Below are positions 1 through 6,502 of a stretch of DNA of 33,729 nucleotides, piece after piece. Made by a program: the position numbers and the translations under genes. The DNA comes from Candidatus Saccharibacteria bacterium UBA5145. Lineage in GTDB: Bacteria; Patescibacteriota; Saccharimonadia; Saccharimonadales; UBA4665. The DNA lies in NCBI GenBank assembly GCA_002413865.1, contig DHXX01000013.1:821-34549 (forward strand). Direction: 5' to 3'. A model generated the notes under the pieces. It saw nothing but the letters and a program-made list of their open reading frames with translations, did not search any database and was not told the DNA's origin. The first letter of the stretch is position 1. Each line of letters starts with the position of its first letter.

Positions 1-888
1 CCGGTTGACTACTACATCGGTGGCGCCGAACACGCCGTCATGCACTTGCTGTATGCCCGCTTCTGGACCAAAGTCATGCATGACGAGGGCCTGATTGATT
101 TCGCCGAGCCGTTCAAGAAACTACGCAACCAAGGCATGATCCTCGCCCCCGACGGTCAAAAAATGAGCAAGAGTAAAGGCAATACCATCGAACCCAGCGC
201 CCTGCTTGAACAGGGTTACGGCGCCGACAGCGTCCGGATCATGGAGCTATTTATCGGCCCGTGGAACCAGGCCGCCAACTGGAGCGTCGAGGGTATGGGC
301 GGGGCTTACCGCTTCTTGCAACGCGTCTGGACCCTGACCCAAGAATATTTGCAGCACCAGGCGGCGAGCGACGGCGTGGTCGTCGACGACTCGGTTGTCC
401 AGGCCGAGATTTTGCGCGTCACTCACCAGGCGATCAAGAAGGTCACCGAAGATTTAGAGACCATGAACTTCAACACCGCCGTCGCGGCGCTGATGGAAGC
501 CCTCAACCAGCTCTACAAGCTCAAAGAGCAAGATGACTTCAGCCACGCCGACACTTGGCGTTTTACGATTGAGTCGCTGCTGCAATTGACGGCGCCGATC
601 GCGCCGCACCTAACCGAAGAGCTCTGGCAACAGCTGGGGCACGAACTGTCGATCCATACGTCGGACTGGCCCGGCTACGACGCCGGCTTACTCGTCCAGG
701 ACAGGTTGTCGATCGCCGTCCAGATCAACGGCAAGTTGCGCGGCGAAATCGAAGTCGCCAGCGACGCTGCGGAAGCCGACATTATCGCCGCCGCCCAGGC
801 GAACACCAAAGTCGCCGTCCACTTAGCCGGCAAAACGATTCGCAAGGCCATCTACGTGCCCGCCAAAATCGTCAACTTCGTCGTCTAA
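1..888 (+). CDS. leuS: Leucyl-tRNA synthetase, C-terminal part (5' end outside window)
   Basis: This is the C-terminal 295 residues of a class I leucyl-tRNA synthetase, which charges tRNA-Leu with leucine in the cytoplasm. The open frame runs in from before base 1 and begins inside the catalytic domain with YYIGGAEHAVMHLLYARFW, typical of LeuRS. The class I signature KMSKSKGN, which positions ATP, is at about 165-190. An all-helical anticodon-binding domain follows (APIAPHLTEELWQQLG at about 590-640), then a small C-terminal domain ending in PAKIVNFVV. The ATG at 40 is internal, not a real start. The stop is TAA at 886-888. A reverse-strand gene ends 3 bases later, so the two genes converge. 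The family assignment is certain; only the upstream part is missing. Confidence 0.97.
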   Translation, partial: PVDYYIGGAEHAVMHLLYARFWTKVMHDEGLIDFAEPFKKLRNQGMILAPDGQKMSKSKGNTIEPSALLEQGYGADSVRIMELFIGPWNQAANWSVEGMGGAYRFLQRVWTLTQEYLQHQAASDGVVVDDSVVQAEILRVTHQAIKKVTEDLETMNFNTAVAALMEALNQLYKLKEQDDFSHADTWRFTIESLLQLTAPIAPHLTEELWQQLGHELSIHTSDWPGYDAGLLVQDRLSIAVQINGKLRGEIEVASDAAEADIIAAAQANTKVAVHLAGKTIRKAIYVPAKIVNFVV

Positions 889-890
889 GA

Positions 891-1247
891 TTATTGGTCG
901 ACAACGCTGAATTCATGACCGGCAGTCACGTTGTCACCGTCAACACAGACTTGAAAAGTATCATCAGGCAGAACGGTTTCGTACTTGTGCTTTGCAATTT
1001 GGTGGAGTTCAACTAATCTAAGGTTTATCGCAGAGCTGGCTTCGTTTAGATTGAGCATGTCATCGAGGTTGTGACCGTTTTTGCTAAGCACTTCGAGCAC
1101 ACTTTCGGAGACGTTATGGGTAACAACGGCAGGGTAACAGATTTCACTCGACTCATTTGAGCGGCCGCAACCGCTGAGCAAAGCGCTTCCAATCACTAAG
1201 GGTAAGACGCTAGGCGTGAAACGGCGGAGGGTATTGGGATTAATCAT
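891..1247 (-). CDS. Small putative lipoprotein, function unknown
   Basis: A 118-residue protein I do not recognise. The N-terminus has a basic start, a hydrophobic stretch (about residues 13-26) and a lipobox LLSGC, so Cys27 is the likely lipidated residue and the rest would sit outside the membrane. The exported part is mildly acidic and holds two further cysteines (in EICYP and QVCVDG), which could form a disulfide. A Shine-Dalgarno-like AAAGGA lies about 9 bases before the ATG and a TATAAT -10 box lies at 1270-1275 on the same strand. Its stop is 2 bases from the end of leuS (convergent). Lipoprotein status rests on the lipobox only; no function is offered. Confidence 0.6.
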   Translation of the reverse strand: MINPNTLRRFTPSVLPLVIGSALLSGCGRSNESSEICYPAVVTHNVSESVLEVLSKNGHNLDDMLNLNEASSAINLRLVELHQIAKHKYETVLPDDTFQVCVDGDNVTAGHEFSVVDQ

Positions 1248-1269
1248 TAAGTTGGTTCCTTTAAGTTGA

Positions 1270-1275
1270 ATTATA
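1270..1275 (-). promoter_or_regulatory. -10 box of the lipoprotein gene
   Basis: TATAAT on the reverse strand, about 22 bases before the ATG of the lipoprotein gene, in AT-rich DNA. No convincing -35 was seen. Confidence 0.4.
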
Positions 1276-1342
1276 TAATACTATAAAACATAATAAAAGT
1301 AAAGCTACTCTGAAACAATAATGAAAGTAAGCAAATCCCAAC

Positions 1343-1371
1343 TTGTCTTCAAGGTGTTTTTGCGATATCAT
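1343..1371 (+). promoter_or_regulatory. Promoter for rpmF-nusB
   Basis: TTGTCT (1343-1348), a 17-base spacer, then TATCAT (1366-1371). A start near 1378 would give a leader of about 59 bases before rpmF. It also fits as the promoter for the following nusB-Nudix-rnc genes. Confidence 0.5.
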
Positions 1372-1436
1372 AGATTCAAGATTTACTAACCATAATCCTT
1401 ATATGGACCACTGTATGAGAGGAGAAAATAAGCACT

Positions 1437-1580
1437 ATGGGTAAACCAAAGAAACGAACTAGCCCCCGCAAAACCGGCACTCGCCGCAGCCACTTGGTGC
1501 TTGAACTTGCCCGCAAGGTCAACTCCAAGTCACCCGTCAAAGTCCGTACTACCAAGCGCGAAACCGGCAAGGTTGCTTAG
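1437..1580 (+). CDS. rpmF: 50S ribosomal protein L32
   Basis: A 47-residue basic protein with the bL32 signature PKKRTSPRKTGTRRSH at its N-terminus, a component of the large ribosomal subunit. It is shorter than the usual 55-60 residues and lacks the zinc-ribbon cysteines that many L32 proteins carry in the second half, so it is a zinc-free form. GGAG at 1421-1424 serves as ribosome binding site about 12 bases before the ATG. nusB follows after 61 bases. A longer frame on the opposite strand over the same DNA is spurious. Confidence 0.85.
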   Translation: MGKPKKRTSPRKTGTRRSHLVLELARKVNSKSPVKVRTTKRETGKVA

Positions 1581-1641
1581 GGTCACAAGCAACTATCCGC
1601 TCGTCTCTTAAGCAACAATCGCTAAATAGGAATTTAACAAT

Positions 1642-2244
1642 ATGGCCTCAAACCGTCACCTCGGTCGCATCATCGCTCTGCAAACGCTCTACGAGCAAGA
1701 TTTTAGACGTGATGCCGGTGATACCGAAGTTGCCAGCGCCGAAATTATGGAGCGCAACATTGCGCGTTATAGCGAAATGGTCGACGACGTGGCTTTTATC
1801 GAGCAACTCGTCGCCGGAGTAACGGCCAACGCCGCTGCGCTCGACAGCAAGCTCCAGCCCGTCGCCCCCGAATGGCCGCTCGCCATGATCGCACGCATGG
1901 ATCACTTGGTTTTGCGGATTGGCCTGTACGAGCTTGAGAATGAAGCCGACGTGCCCGCCAAGGTCGTCATCAATGAAGCCGTCGAGCTGGCCAAAGCTTT
2001 TGGCGGTGACAACTCCTCGAAATTTATCAATGGCGTGCTCGGTACGCTCCTGCGCCAGCGCGAAGCCGCGACCGGCGTGACGTCAGCCGTCGAACCGAAG
2101 GCCGCCGCCCAGCCAGCCCCCAAAAAGAAGTCTGTGTCAAAGAAAACCGCCACCAAGAAGTCTGTGTCAAAAAAGATCACCACCAAGAAGTCTGTGCCAA
2201 AAAAGATCACCACTAAGCCAACCACCGGCCAAAAAGCCGCTTAA
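1642..2244 (+). CDS. nusB: Transcription antitermination factor NusB with Lys-rich tail
   Basis: The first 145 or so residues are a canonical NusB: ALQTLYEQDF near the N-terminus, then the helical core ending in INEAVELAKAFGGDNSSKFINGVLG. NusB, with S10 (NusE), binds boxA RNA and supports antitermination of rRNA transcription. The protein is 200 residues, about 55 longer than typical NusB, because of an Ala/Pro/Lys-rich tail with three 10-residue repeats (KKSVSKKTAT, KKSVSKKITT, KKSVPKKITT). The tail is likely disordered and positively charged, so it may add nonspecific RNA binding (inference). AGGA at 1628-1631 precedes the ATG. The next gene starts 14 bases after the stop, so it is probably the start of a nusB-Nudix-rnc operon. 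Confidence 0.93.
   Translation: MASNRHLGRIIALQTLYEQDFRRDAGDTEVASAEIMERNIARYSEMVDDVAFIEQLVAGVTANAAALDSKLQPVAPEWPLAMIARMDHLVLRIGLYELENEADVPAKVVINEAVELAKAFGGDNSSKFINGVLGTLLRQREAATGVTSAVEPKAAAQPAPKKKSVSKKTATKKSVSKKITTKKSVPKKITTKPTTGQKAA
2125..2214 (+). repeat. Three tandem 30-bp units in the nusB tail
   Basis: Units 2125-2154, 2155-2184 and 2185-2214 each encode a 10-residue Lys-rich repeat. Units 2 and 3 are nearly identical at the DNA level, which suggests recent expansion by slippage or recombination. Confidence 0.85.
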
Positions 2245-2258
2245 GAAAGACCCCATCC

Positions 2259-2756
2259 ATGAAACGCCCCAAGCCATTGCAAGGATTCCGCAACCTCGTC
2301 TCCAAGCGCCGACCCGTCATTGACGAGGTCGTCCGCGAGACGACGTCGGGCGGTATTGTTTTCCGGCGCGACGCCAATAACGCCCTGCAGATCCTGCTCA
2401 TCCAAGACGCCAAGAACCGCTGGACGATTCCGAAAGGGCACGTCGAACCGGGCGAAGAGCCCAAGCAGACCGCCGAACGCGAAATCCGCGAGGAAACCGG
2501 TCTGCAGGAAATGAAAGTCTATAGCTGGCTCGGCAAGGTCAACTTCCGTTACCGCCGCGTGCACACCCTAGTGCTGATGACGATGCACATCTATCTCGTC
2601 GAAGGTAAAGGCGACACCGACAAGCTACAAGGCGAAGACTGGTTGACCGGTATCAAATGGCTGCCCGCCACCGATGCGGTCGATAAAATTGCTTATGACG
2701 ACATTGGTAAGTTAATATTAGTGGGTATGAAAAAAATCCGGGACGGCAAGCTGTAA
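2259..2756 (+). CDS. Nudix hydrolase
   Basis: A 165-residue Nudix-fold protein. The full Nudix box is present: GHVEPGEEP, then REIREETGL, matching Gx5Ex7REUxEExGU, with the Glu residues that bind the catalytic metal. Such enzymes hydrolyse nucleoside diphosphates linked to another moiety; the substrate cannot be read from sequence. The N-terminal 20 residues are basic (MKRPKPLQGFRNLVSKRR). The fold begins at about residue 30 with TTSGGIVFRR, as in MutT/diadenosine-polyphosphate-type Nudix proteins. The gene lies 14 bases after nusB and 4 bases before rnc, so the three genes are likely co-transcribed. RNA-cap pyrophosphohydrolase activity would fit next to rnc but is speculation. Confidence 0.9.
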   Translation: MKRPKPLQGFRNLVSKRRPVIDEVVRETTSGGIVFRRDANNALQILLIQDAKNRWTIPKGHVEPGEEPKQTAEREIREETGLQEMKVYSWLGKVNFRYRRVHTLVLMTMHIYLVEGKGDTDKLQGEDWLTGIKWLPATDAVDKIAYDDIGKLILVGMKKIRDGKL

Positions 2757-2760
2757 AATT

Positions 2761-3471
2761 ATGGATATGACCGCCTACGCCCTGTTTGCCCAAGACAAGC
2801 TGCACGTCACTTTTAATGACCCGTCTTTGCTAGTCACGGCCTTCACCCACCGCTCGTACTTAAACGAGCACAAAAAAACCGTTAGCGAGCACAATGAGCG
2901 GCTGGAATTTTTGGGCGATGCCGTCCTCGAGCTGGTCGTTACCGAATACCTCTACATTAATTATAAAGATCCAGAGGGTGTGTTGACTAACTGGCGGAGT
3001 TCGCTGGTGCGGACCGAGAGTATCGGTGCGGCCGCCGCCAAGTTTGAATTCGAACCGCTCCTGCGTCTCAGCCGGGGCGAAAAACGCGGTACCGATCGTG
3101 CCCGAGCCCAGATTTTGGCCAACAGCTTTGAAGCCGTCACCGGTGCGCTCTATCTCGACCAAGGTTATGACGCGGCTAAAGTATTCATCACCGAGAGCGT
3201 GGTGTCGACCTTCCAGCATATTCTAGCCAGTGGCTCGTGGATGGACCCCAAGTCGCACTTGCAAGAACTCGCCCAGAGCCAAGACGCCGCGACGCCGGTC
3301 TATAAAGTTATCAGCGAGGAAGGCCCCGATCACGACAAGGTCTTTACGGTCGGCGTTTACGTCAACGGCAGCTTGCGCGGCCAGGGCAACGGCCCGAGCA
3401 AGCAGGCCGGTCAGCAAAAAGCCGCCGAAGCCGCCCTCACTTTTTACGTCACAGCGGACGCTCAAACGTAG
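2761..3471 (+). CDS. rnc: Ribonuclease III
   Basis: A 236-residue RNase III, which cleaves double-stranded RNA in rRNA processing and mRNA turnover. The catalytic domain carries the signature HNERLEFLGDAVLELVV (residues 44-60; E49 and D53 metal ligands). The second metal-binding motif reads ANSFEAVTGALYLD, with E124 present and Asn121 where most bacterial enzymes have Asp. A double-stranded RNA-binding domain follows from about residue 160 (DPKSHLQELAQ to KQAGQQKAAEAAL). The start is 4 bases after the Nudix stop. The downstream rpsP has its own strong promoter, so rnc probably ends the nusB operon. Confidence 0.96.
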   Translation: MDMTAYALFAQDKLHVTFNDPSLLVTAFTHRSYLNEHKKTVSEHNERLEFLGDAVLELVVTEYLYINYKDPEGVLTNWRSSLVRTESIGAAAAKFEFEPLLRLSRGEKRGTDRARAQILANSFEAVTGALYLDQGYDAAKVFITESVVSTFQHILASGSWMDPKSHLQELAQSQDAATPVYKVISEEGPDHDKVFTVGVYVNGSLRGQGNGPSKQAGQQKAAEAALTFYVTADAQT

Positions 3472-3521
3472 GCCGAAGCGCCGAGCGCCTGAGCTAAAAT
3501 CAAGCTTTTGCAGAACTCCCA

Positions 3522-3550
3522 TTGACAACAGAGGCCGATATCTGTAAAAT
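3522..3550 (+). promoter_or_regulatory. Strong sigma-70-type promoter for rpsP
   Basis: A perfect TTGACA (3522-3527), a 17-base spacer and TAAAAT (3545-3550). The start would be near 3557, giving a leader of about 49 bases that includes the ribosome binding site. Confidence 0.8.
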
Positions 3551-3605
3551 AACAGAGATTATCTTCATAAGCTAAATGTGCCAGGAAAGAGAGTTTTATA
3601 GATAT

Positions 3606-4001
3606 ATGTTAGCTATCCGCATGCAACGAACCGGCCGCAAAGGCCACGCCATGTACCGTGTCGTGGTTCAAGAATCACACCTCACTCCAACGAGCGGTAA
3701 GGTAGTCGCCCTGATTGGCAACTATGACCCCCACGCCAAGAACCTGACGCTCAACAAAGAAAAAGCCGCTTTTTATCTCGAACACGGTGCTCAGCCATCG
3801 GACCGAGCCGCTCGTCTGATGCAAAAAGACGGCCTCAAACTGCCCGATTGGGTAAAATTGCCAACCGGTAAGGACGGCACTATCCGCCACCCCGAAAAGC
3901 GCCGCGCGACGACGCCGGCAGTCGAACCAGCCCCTCAAGTTGAAGTTCCCGTCGTTGCCACCGACGAAGCCGAAGCGACTCCCGCCCCTAGCGAAGCGTA
4001 G
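3606..4001 (+). CDS. rpsP: 30S ribosomal protein S16 with acidic tail
   Basis: S16 of the small ribosomal subunit. It starts MLAIRMQRTGRKGHAMYRVVV, a close match to the family N-terminus, followed by GNYDPHAK and the PSDRAARLM region. I chose the ATG at 3606 because AGGAAAGAGAG (3583-3593) lies about 12 bases upstream; the longer frame from 3576 adds residues that do not fit the family. At 131 residues it is longer than the usual 80-90 because of an Ala/Pro/Glu-rich tail from about residue 95. A perfect promoter lies upstream and a hairpin terminator follows the stop at once, so this may be a single-gene unit. Confidence 0.94.
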   Translation: MLAIRMQRTGRKGHAMYRVVVQESHLTPTSGKVVALIGNYDPHAKNLTLNKEKAAFYLEHGAQPSDRAARLMQKDGLKLPDWVKLPTGKDGTIRHPEKRRATTPAVEPAPQVEVPVVATDEAEATPAPSEA

Positions 4002-4027
4002 ATCTTGTGGCCTTTGGCAAGATTTTT
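4002..4027 (+). terminator. Rho-independent-type terminator after rpsP
   Basis: ATCTTG (4002-4007) pairs with CAAGAT (4018-4023) around a GC-containing loop and runs into TTTTT at 4023-4027. It begins directly after the rpsP stop codon. Confidence 0.55.
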
Positions 4028-4050
4028 CACATAGATAGACGTTAGCCGTT

Positions 4051-4059
4051 TGCTATAAT
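4051..4059 (+). promoter_or_regulatory. Extended -10 promoter for the KH gene
   Basis: TGCTATAAT, a perfect extended -10. No good -35 is visible at 16-18 bases. The predicted start is near 4066, followed by GAGGAG 10 bases before the ATG at 4092. Confidence 0.65.
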
Positions 4060-4091
4060 TAATCTGACACTAACCGAGGAGTATATACCGT

Positions 4092-4616
4092 ATGAGCAGT
4101 ATCGATCAAGAATTTGTTGAATTTGTAGTAAAGTCCTTAGTCAGCCAACCCGATAAAGTCCAAGTCGAGCGTCGCATCGACGAAAAAGGTGTCTTATTAG
4201 AGCTCACCGTCGACCCCGAAGACCTCGGTCGCGTCATCGGTAAGCGCGGCGCTACCGCCCAAAGTCTGCGCACGCTGCTAAGAGCCCTCGGCACCAAGAA
4301 TGACGCCCGTTACAACTTAAAAATTATCGATAACGGTGTTGGCGGCAATCACTCATCCGACGATAGTCGCTCGGCCGCACCGTCCCCAGCTGAAGATAGT
4401 AACTCGACAGCCGAAACACCGCCGGCGCCAGTCACTGATGAGACAGCACCAGCTAGTTCGGCCACCCCGGCCGATGAAGTCACGACCTCGACCGACGAAG
4501 TTCCGGCTCCAGACGCCCCAGCGTCTGAAGGCGCGACCAAGGAAGCCAAAGCCAATAGCGATCGCCTGAGTCAACACCGCCGCGAACTCGAAGAATTCGA
4601 CGACCTCGACATCTAA
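4092..4616 (+). CDS. khpA: KH-domain RNA-binding protein (KhpA/YlqC family) with long disordered tail
   Basis: The first 80 residues are a single type II KH domain like KhpA/YlqC, encoded between rpsP and trmD in many bacteria. They include the GxxG-type RNA-binding loop in RVIGKRGATAQSLRTLL, at about residues 53-69. The remaining 95 residues are an acidic, Ala/Pro/Ser/Thr/Asp/Glu-rich tail ending in RRELEEFDDLDI, far longer than the usual protein of about 75-80 residues. KhpA binds many RNAs and affects division and growth in Firmicutes; its role here is inferred by family only. It has its own extended -10 promoter. rimM, often the next gene, is missing. Confidence 0.88.
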   Translation: MSSIDQEFVEFVVKSLVSQPDKVQVERRIDEKGVLLELTVDPEDLGRVIGKRGATAQSLRTLLRALGTKNDARYNLKIIDNGVGGNHSSDDSRSAAPSPAEDSNSTAETPPAPVTDETAPASSATPADEVTTSTDEVPAPDAPASEGATKEAKANSDRLSQHRRELEEFDDLDI

Positions 4617-4658
4617 GTCTAGAACCGTCCGAATCGTTGTAATAAGCTCGCCGACTAC

Positions 4659-4688
4659 TTGAAAAGCACCAGAGGCACGGGGTATACT
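4659..4688 (+). promoter_or_regulatory. Promoter upstream of the candidate small RNA
   Basis: TTGAAA (4659-4664), an 18-base spacer and TATACT (4683-4688), in the gap between the KH gene and trmD. The predicted start is about 4695. Confidence 0.5.
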
Positions 4689-4694
4689 AACACC

Positions 4695-4812
4695 CAGTCG
4701 ATAGCGACAAAATTTCCCTTAAAAACAAAAACGTTCAGCTCATGCGAGCCATCTCACGGTGGGAGCTTTATGTGACAAAACAACCCTGCTGACGTGGGGT
4801 TGTTTTGATTTA
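4695..4812 (+). ncRNA. Candidate structured small RNA or trmD attenuator
   Basis: About 115 bases bounded by the promoter at 4659-4688 and the hairpin at 4776-4807, with no credible open frame. Visible pairings are GTCG/CGAC at 4697-4708 with loop ATAG, GCTC/GAGC at 4738-4749, and an alternative AGCTC (4737-4741) with GAGCT (4763-4767). The last two share bases and exclude each other, as in attenuators. An A-rich unpaired stretch lies between. It matches no RNA family I recognise (not SRP RNA, tmRNA or 6S RNA). Confidence 0.35.
4776..4807 (+). terminator. Hairpin terminator before trmD
   Basis: An 11-bp perfect stem, CAAAACAACCC (4776-4786) with GGGTTGTTTTG (4797-4807), loop of 10 bases. The U-rich part lies mainly within the 3' arm and is followed by ATTT, so it is an imperfect intrinsic terminator and could also act in reverse. 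Confidence 0.5.
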
Positions 4813-4828
4813 AAAACTATTTTATAAT
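4800..4828 (+). promoter_or_regulatory. Promoter giving a leaderless trmD mRNA
   Basis: TTGTTT (4800-4805), a 17-base spacer and TATAAT (4823-4828). The trmD ATG is 7 bases after the -10, so the predicted transcript starts at or next to the start codon. There is no Shine-Dalgarno. The -35 overlaps the 3' arm of the preceding hairpin. Confidence 0.6.
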
Positions 4829-4835
4829 ATATATA

Positions 4836-5489
4836 ATGATTAAAAGAATTCAAGTCATCACCCTATTCCCCGAAATGTTTACCGGTATTCTCGGTAACAG
4901 CATGCTCTGGAAAGCCCAGGATCGGGGTATTGTTCGGTACGAATTCATCAATCTGCGCGAATTTGGGCTGGGGGCGCGCCACCAGGTCGACGATACGCCC
5001 TACGGTGGCGGTGACGGCATGCTCCTCAAACCAGAACCCCTCGTGGCGGCCATCGAGTTGGCCAAGCAAAACGACCCGACGGCGCGCGTCTTCCTGCCGA
5101 CACCGCGCGGGAAAATATATAAACAGTCCGACGCCAAGCGTCTGGCGGCGGCCGAGGCGGGGTTAATCATCATCTGTCCACGCTACGAGGGCTACGACGA
5201 GCGCGTCACGGCTTGGGTCGACGAGCAATTTTGTATTGGCAACTACGTTCTGACTGGTGGCGAATTGCCGGCAATGATCTTGATCGACAGCGTGGTCCGG
5301 CTCATACCCGGCGTCCTCGGCGGTGCCACTAGCACCGAAATAGAATCGTTTCAGCAAGACGACGTCAGTATCGAATTTCCACAGTACACCCGGCCCGCCG
5401 AATTTCGTGGCATGGCCGTACCGATTGTCTTGCAAAACGGCCACCATGCCGAAATCGCCAAATGGCGCGCCAAGTCCACTCTCGAGTGA
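4836..5489 (+). CDS. trmD: tRNA (guanine-N1-)-methyltransferase TrmD
   Basis: TrmD methylates G37 of tRNAs with S-adenosylmethionine and prevents frameshifting. Its SPOUT trefoil-knot signatures are all present: TLFPEMFTG at the N-terminus, PYGGGDGMLLKPEP (about residues 56-69), CPRYEGYDERV (about 114-124), and GNYVLTGGELPAMILIDSVVRLIPGVLG (about 137-164). At 217 residues it is shorter than the usual 230-255, mainly in the C-terminal tRNA-binding region, though the end still reads NGHHAEIAKWR. The start follows a -10 box by only 7 bases (leaderless). rplS, its common partner, is not downstream. Confidence 0.96.
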   Translation: MIKRIQVITLFPEMFTGILGNSMLWKAQDRGIVRYEFINLREFGLGARHQVDDTPYGGGDGMLLKPEPLVAAIELAKQNDPTARVFLPTPRGKIYKQSDAKRLAAAEAGLIIICPRYEGYDERVTAWVDEQFCIGNYVLTGGELPAMILIDSVVRLIPGVLGGATSTEIESFQQDDVSIEFPQYTRPAEFRGMAVPIVLQNGHHAEIAKWRAKSTLE

Positions 5490-5589
5490 CCCTGGGGTGT
5501 GACGGGCTGGTTCGGCGACACAATTCTTAAGATTACAAATTAGCCAAGTTTTGAAATTGCCGTGTCTGGCTGTCAAAAAATCTTACAGT

Positions 5590-5613
5590 GTTCTGGACTG
5601 AACGGACTATAAT
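5590..5613 (+). promoter_or_regulatory. sodN promoter with possible operator
   Basis: A perfect TATAAT at 5608-5613, with no strong -35. An inverted repeat GTTC-TGGACT-GAAC (5590-5603) sits just upstream, in the spacer region, where a repressor could bind. The operator reading is inference from position only. Confidence 0.4.
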
Positions 5614-5651
5614 AAGGACAGACCAACCAGCTTAACGTGGAGAAATTACCT

Positions 5652-6035
5652 ATGAGAATACCATTTATCAAGCCCGTCTACGCCCACTGTGACCTACCGT
5701 GCGGCGTCTATGACCCGGCCCAAGCCATGATTGAAGCCCAAAGCGTCAAAGCTATTATGGACAAGTACGAGGGACTGGACGAGCCCAATAAAGTGCGGGC
5801 CATTATTATCAAAGAAGAGCGGGCCGAGTTGGTCAAACACCACCTGATGGTTCTGTGGGCGGATTATTTTAAACCCGAGCACCTGGAACAGCATCCTGAT
5901 TTACACGAAAAATTCTGGCAGGCGATTAAGCAAGCTAGTAATTGTAAACACCATCTGGAGCCTGCCGAGGGCCAGAAGTTAGTGGAGCAAATCGATGAAA
6001 TTGCCAAAATTTTTTGGTCGACTAAAAAAGCCTAG
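5652..6035 (+). CDS. sodN: Nickel superoxide dismutase
   Basis: NiSOD converts superoxide to oxygen and hydrogen peroxide. The nickel hook is fully present: after an 11-residue propeptide comes HCDLPCGVYDP, supplying the His1, Cys2 and Cys6 ligands of the mature enzyme. The mature chain would be 116 residues, the usual size, and forms a four-helix bundle subunit (a hexamer in known enzymes). I chose the ATG at 5652 because GGAG at 5639-5642 lies 9 bases upstream; the TTG-type longer frame is unlikely. There is no export signal beyond the short propeptide, so the enzyme is probably cytoplasmic. Its 3' end overlaps the maturation protease gene by 41 bases. Confidence 0.95.
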   Translation: MRIPFIKPVYAHCDLPCGVYDPAQAMIEAQSVKAIMDKYEGLDEPNKVRAIIIKEERAELVKHHLMVLWADYFKPEHLEQHPDLHEKFWQAIKQASNCKHHLEPAEGQKLVEQIDEIAKIFWSTKKA

Positions 6036-6318
6036 ACTAGTCTTAATTCGCCGCGTTGTCGGTGGTAGTATGAGCCCAATGTTGCGCCCGGGTCAGCTAT
6101 TGCTGGCCTTGCCGCGCTTTCGCCGCCTCAAGCCGGGTCAAGTTGTCATCGTGTCGCAGGGTGGTCGCGAAAAGGTCAAGCGGATCGAACGGATTGATCG
6201 CGGCCACGTCTTCGTGATCGGCGACAACCTTTCGGCCAGTACCGACAGCCGCCATTTTGGCTGGCTCAAAAGGCGCGATGTCGTGGCCCGCGTCGTCTGG
6301 CCCAAAATCACCAAATAG
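5995..6318 (+). CDS. sodX: Nickel SOD maturation protease (S26 family)
   Basis: A 107-residue S26-type (signal-peptidase-like) protease that removes the NiSOD propeptide to expose His1. The nucleophile region is GGSMSPMLRPG (Ser25) and the general-base region is VKRIERI (Lys62 probable). The third conserved box is GDNLSASTDSRHFG. There is no membrane segment, unlike Lep-type peptidases, which fits a cytoplasmic processing role. The start at 5995 lies inside sodN, with GGAG at 5984-5987 and a 7-base spacing, so the 41-base overlap looks real and should couple translation to sodN. No nickel transporter or chaperone is seen nearby. Confidence 0.9.
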   Translation: MKLPKFFGRLKKPRLVLIRRVVGGSMSPMLRPGQLLLALPRFRRLKPGQVVIVSQGGREKVKRIERIDRGHVFVIGDNLSASTDSRHFGWLKRRDVVARVVWPKITK

Positions 6319-6401
6319 CCGTCGATTTAATCAGTAATGCTTGACCATGACTGCCTGAGGCTTACCGATAGGCGGGCGCCGTTCGTAGTGTCTGGGCAGT
6401 T

Positions 6402-6472
6402 GAAAGTTCATAAAGTGATAAAGTTGAAAGCCAGCTGCAGCCCTGGGCTTACTTTCAACTTTATGAACTTTC
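6402..6472. terminator. Large hairpin between convergent sodX and MFS genes
   Basis: The right arm 6452-6472 (21 bases) is the exact reverse complement of the left arm 6402-6430 apart from an 8-base bulge (GATAAAGT, a partial duplication of the flank). A/T-rich arms give U-rich 3' ends in both directions, so it probably terminates both transcripts. Confidence 0.65.
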
Positions 6473-6502
6473 TACTTTATAACTCTTATTGCGGCCAAGC
6501 TG

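Noticed and set aside
1376..1570. 64-residue reverse-strand frame
   Set aside because: It lies antisense to rpmF, which has a family match, a ribosome site and a promoter; the frame has none.
2125..2214. CRISPR-like array
   Set aside because: The units are contiguous 30-bp tandem repeats in the nusB frame without spacers.
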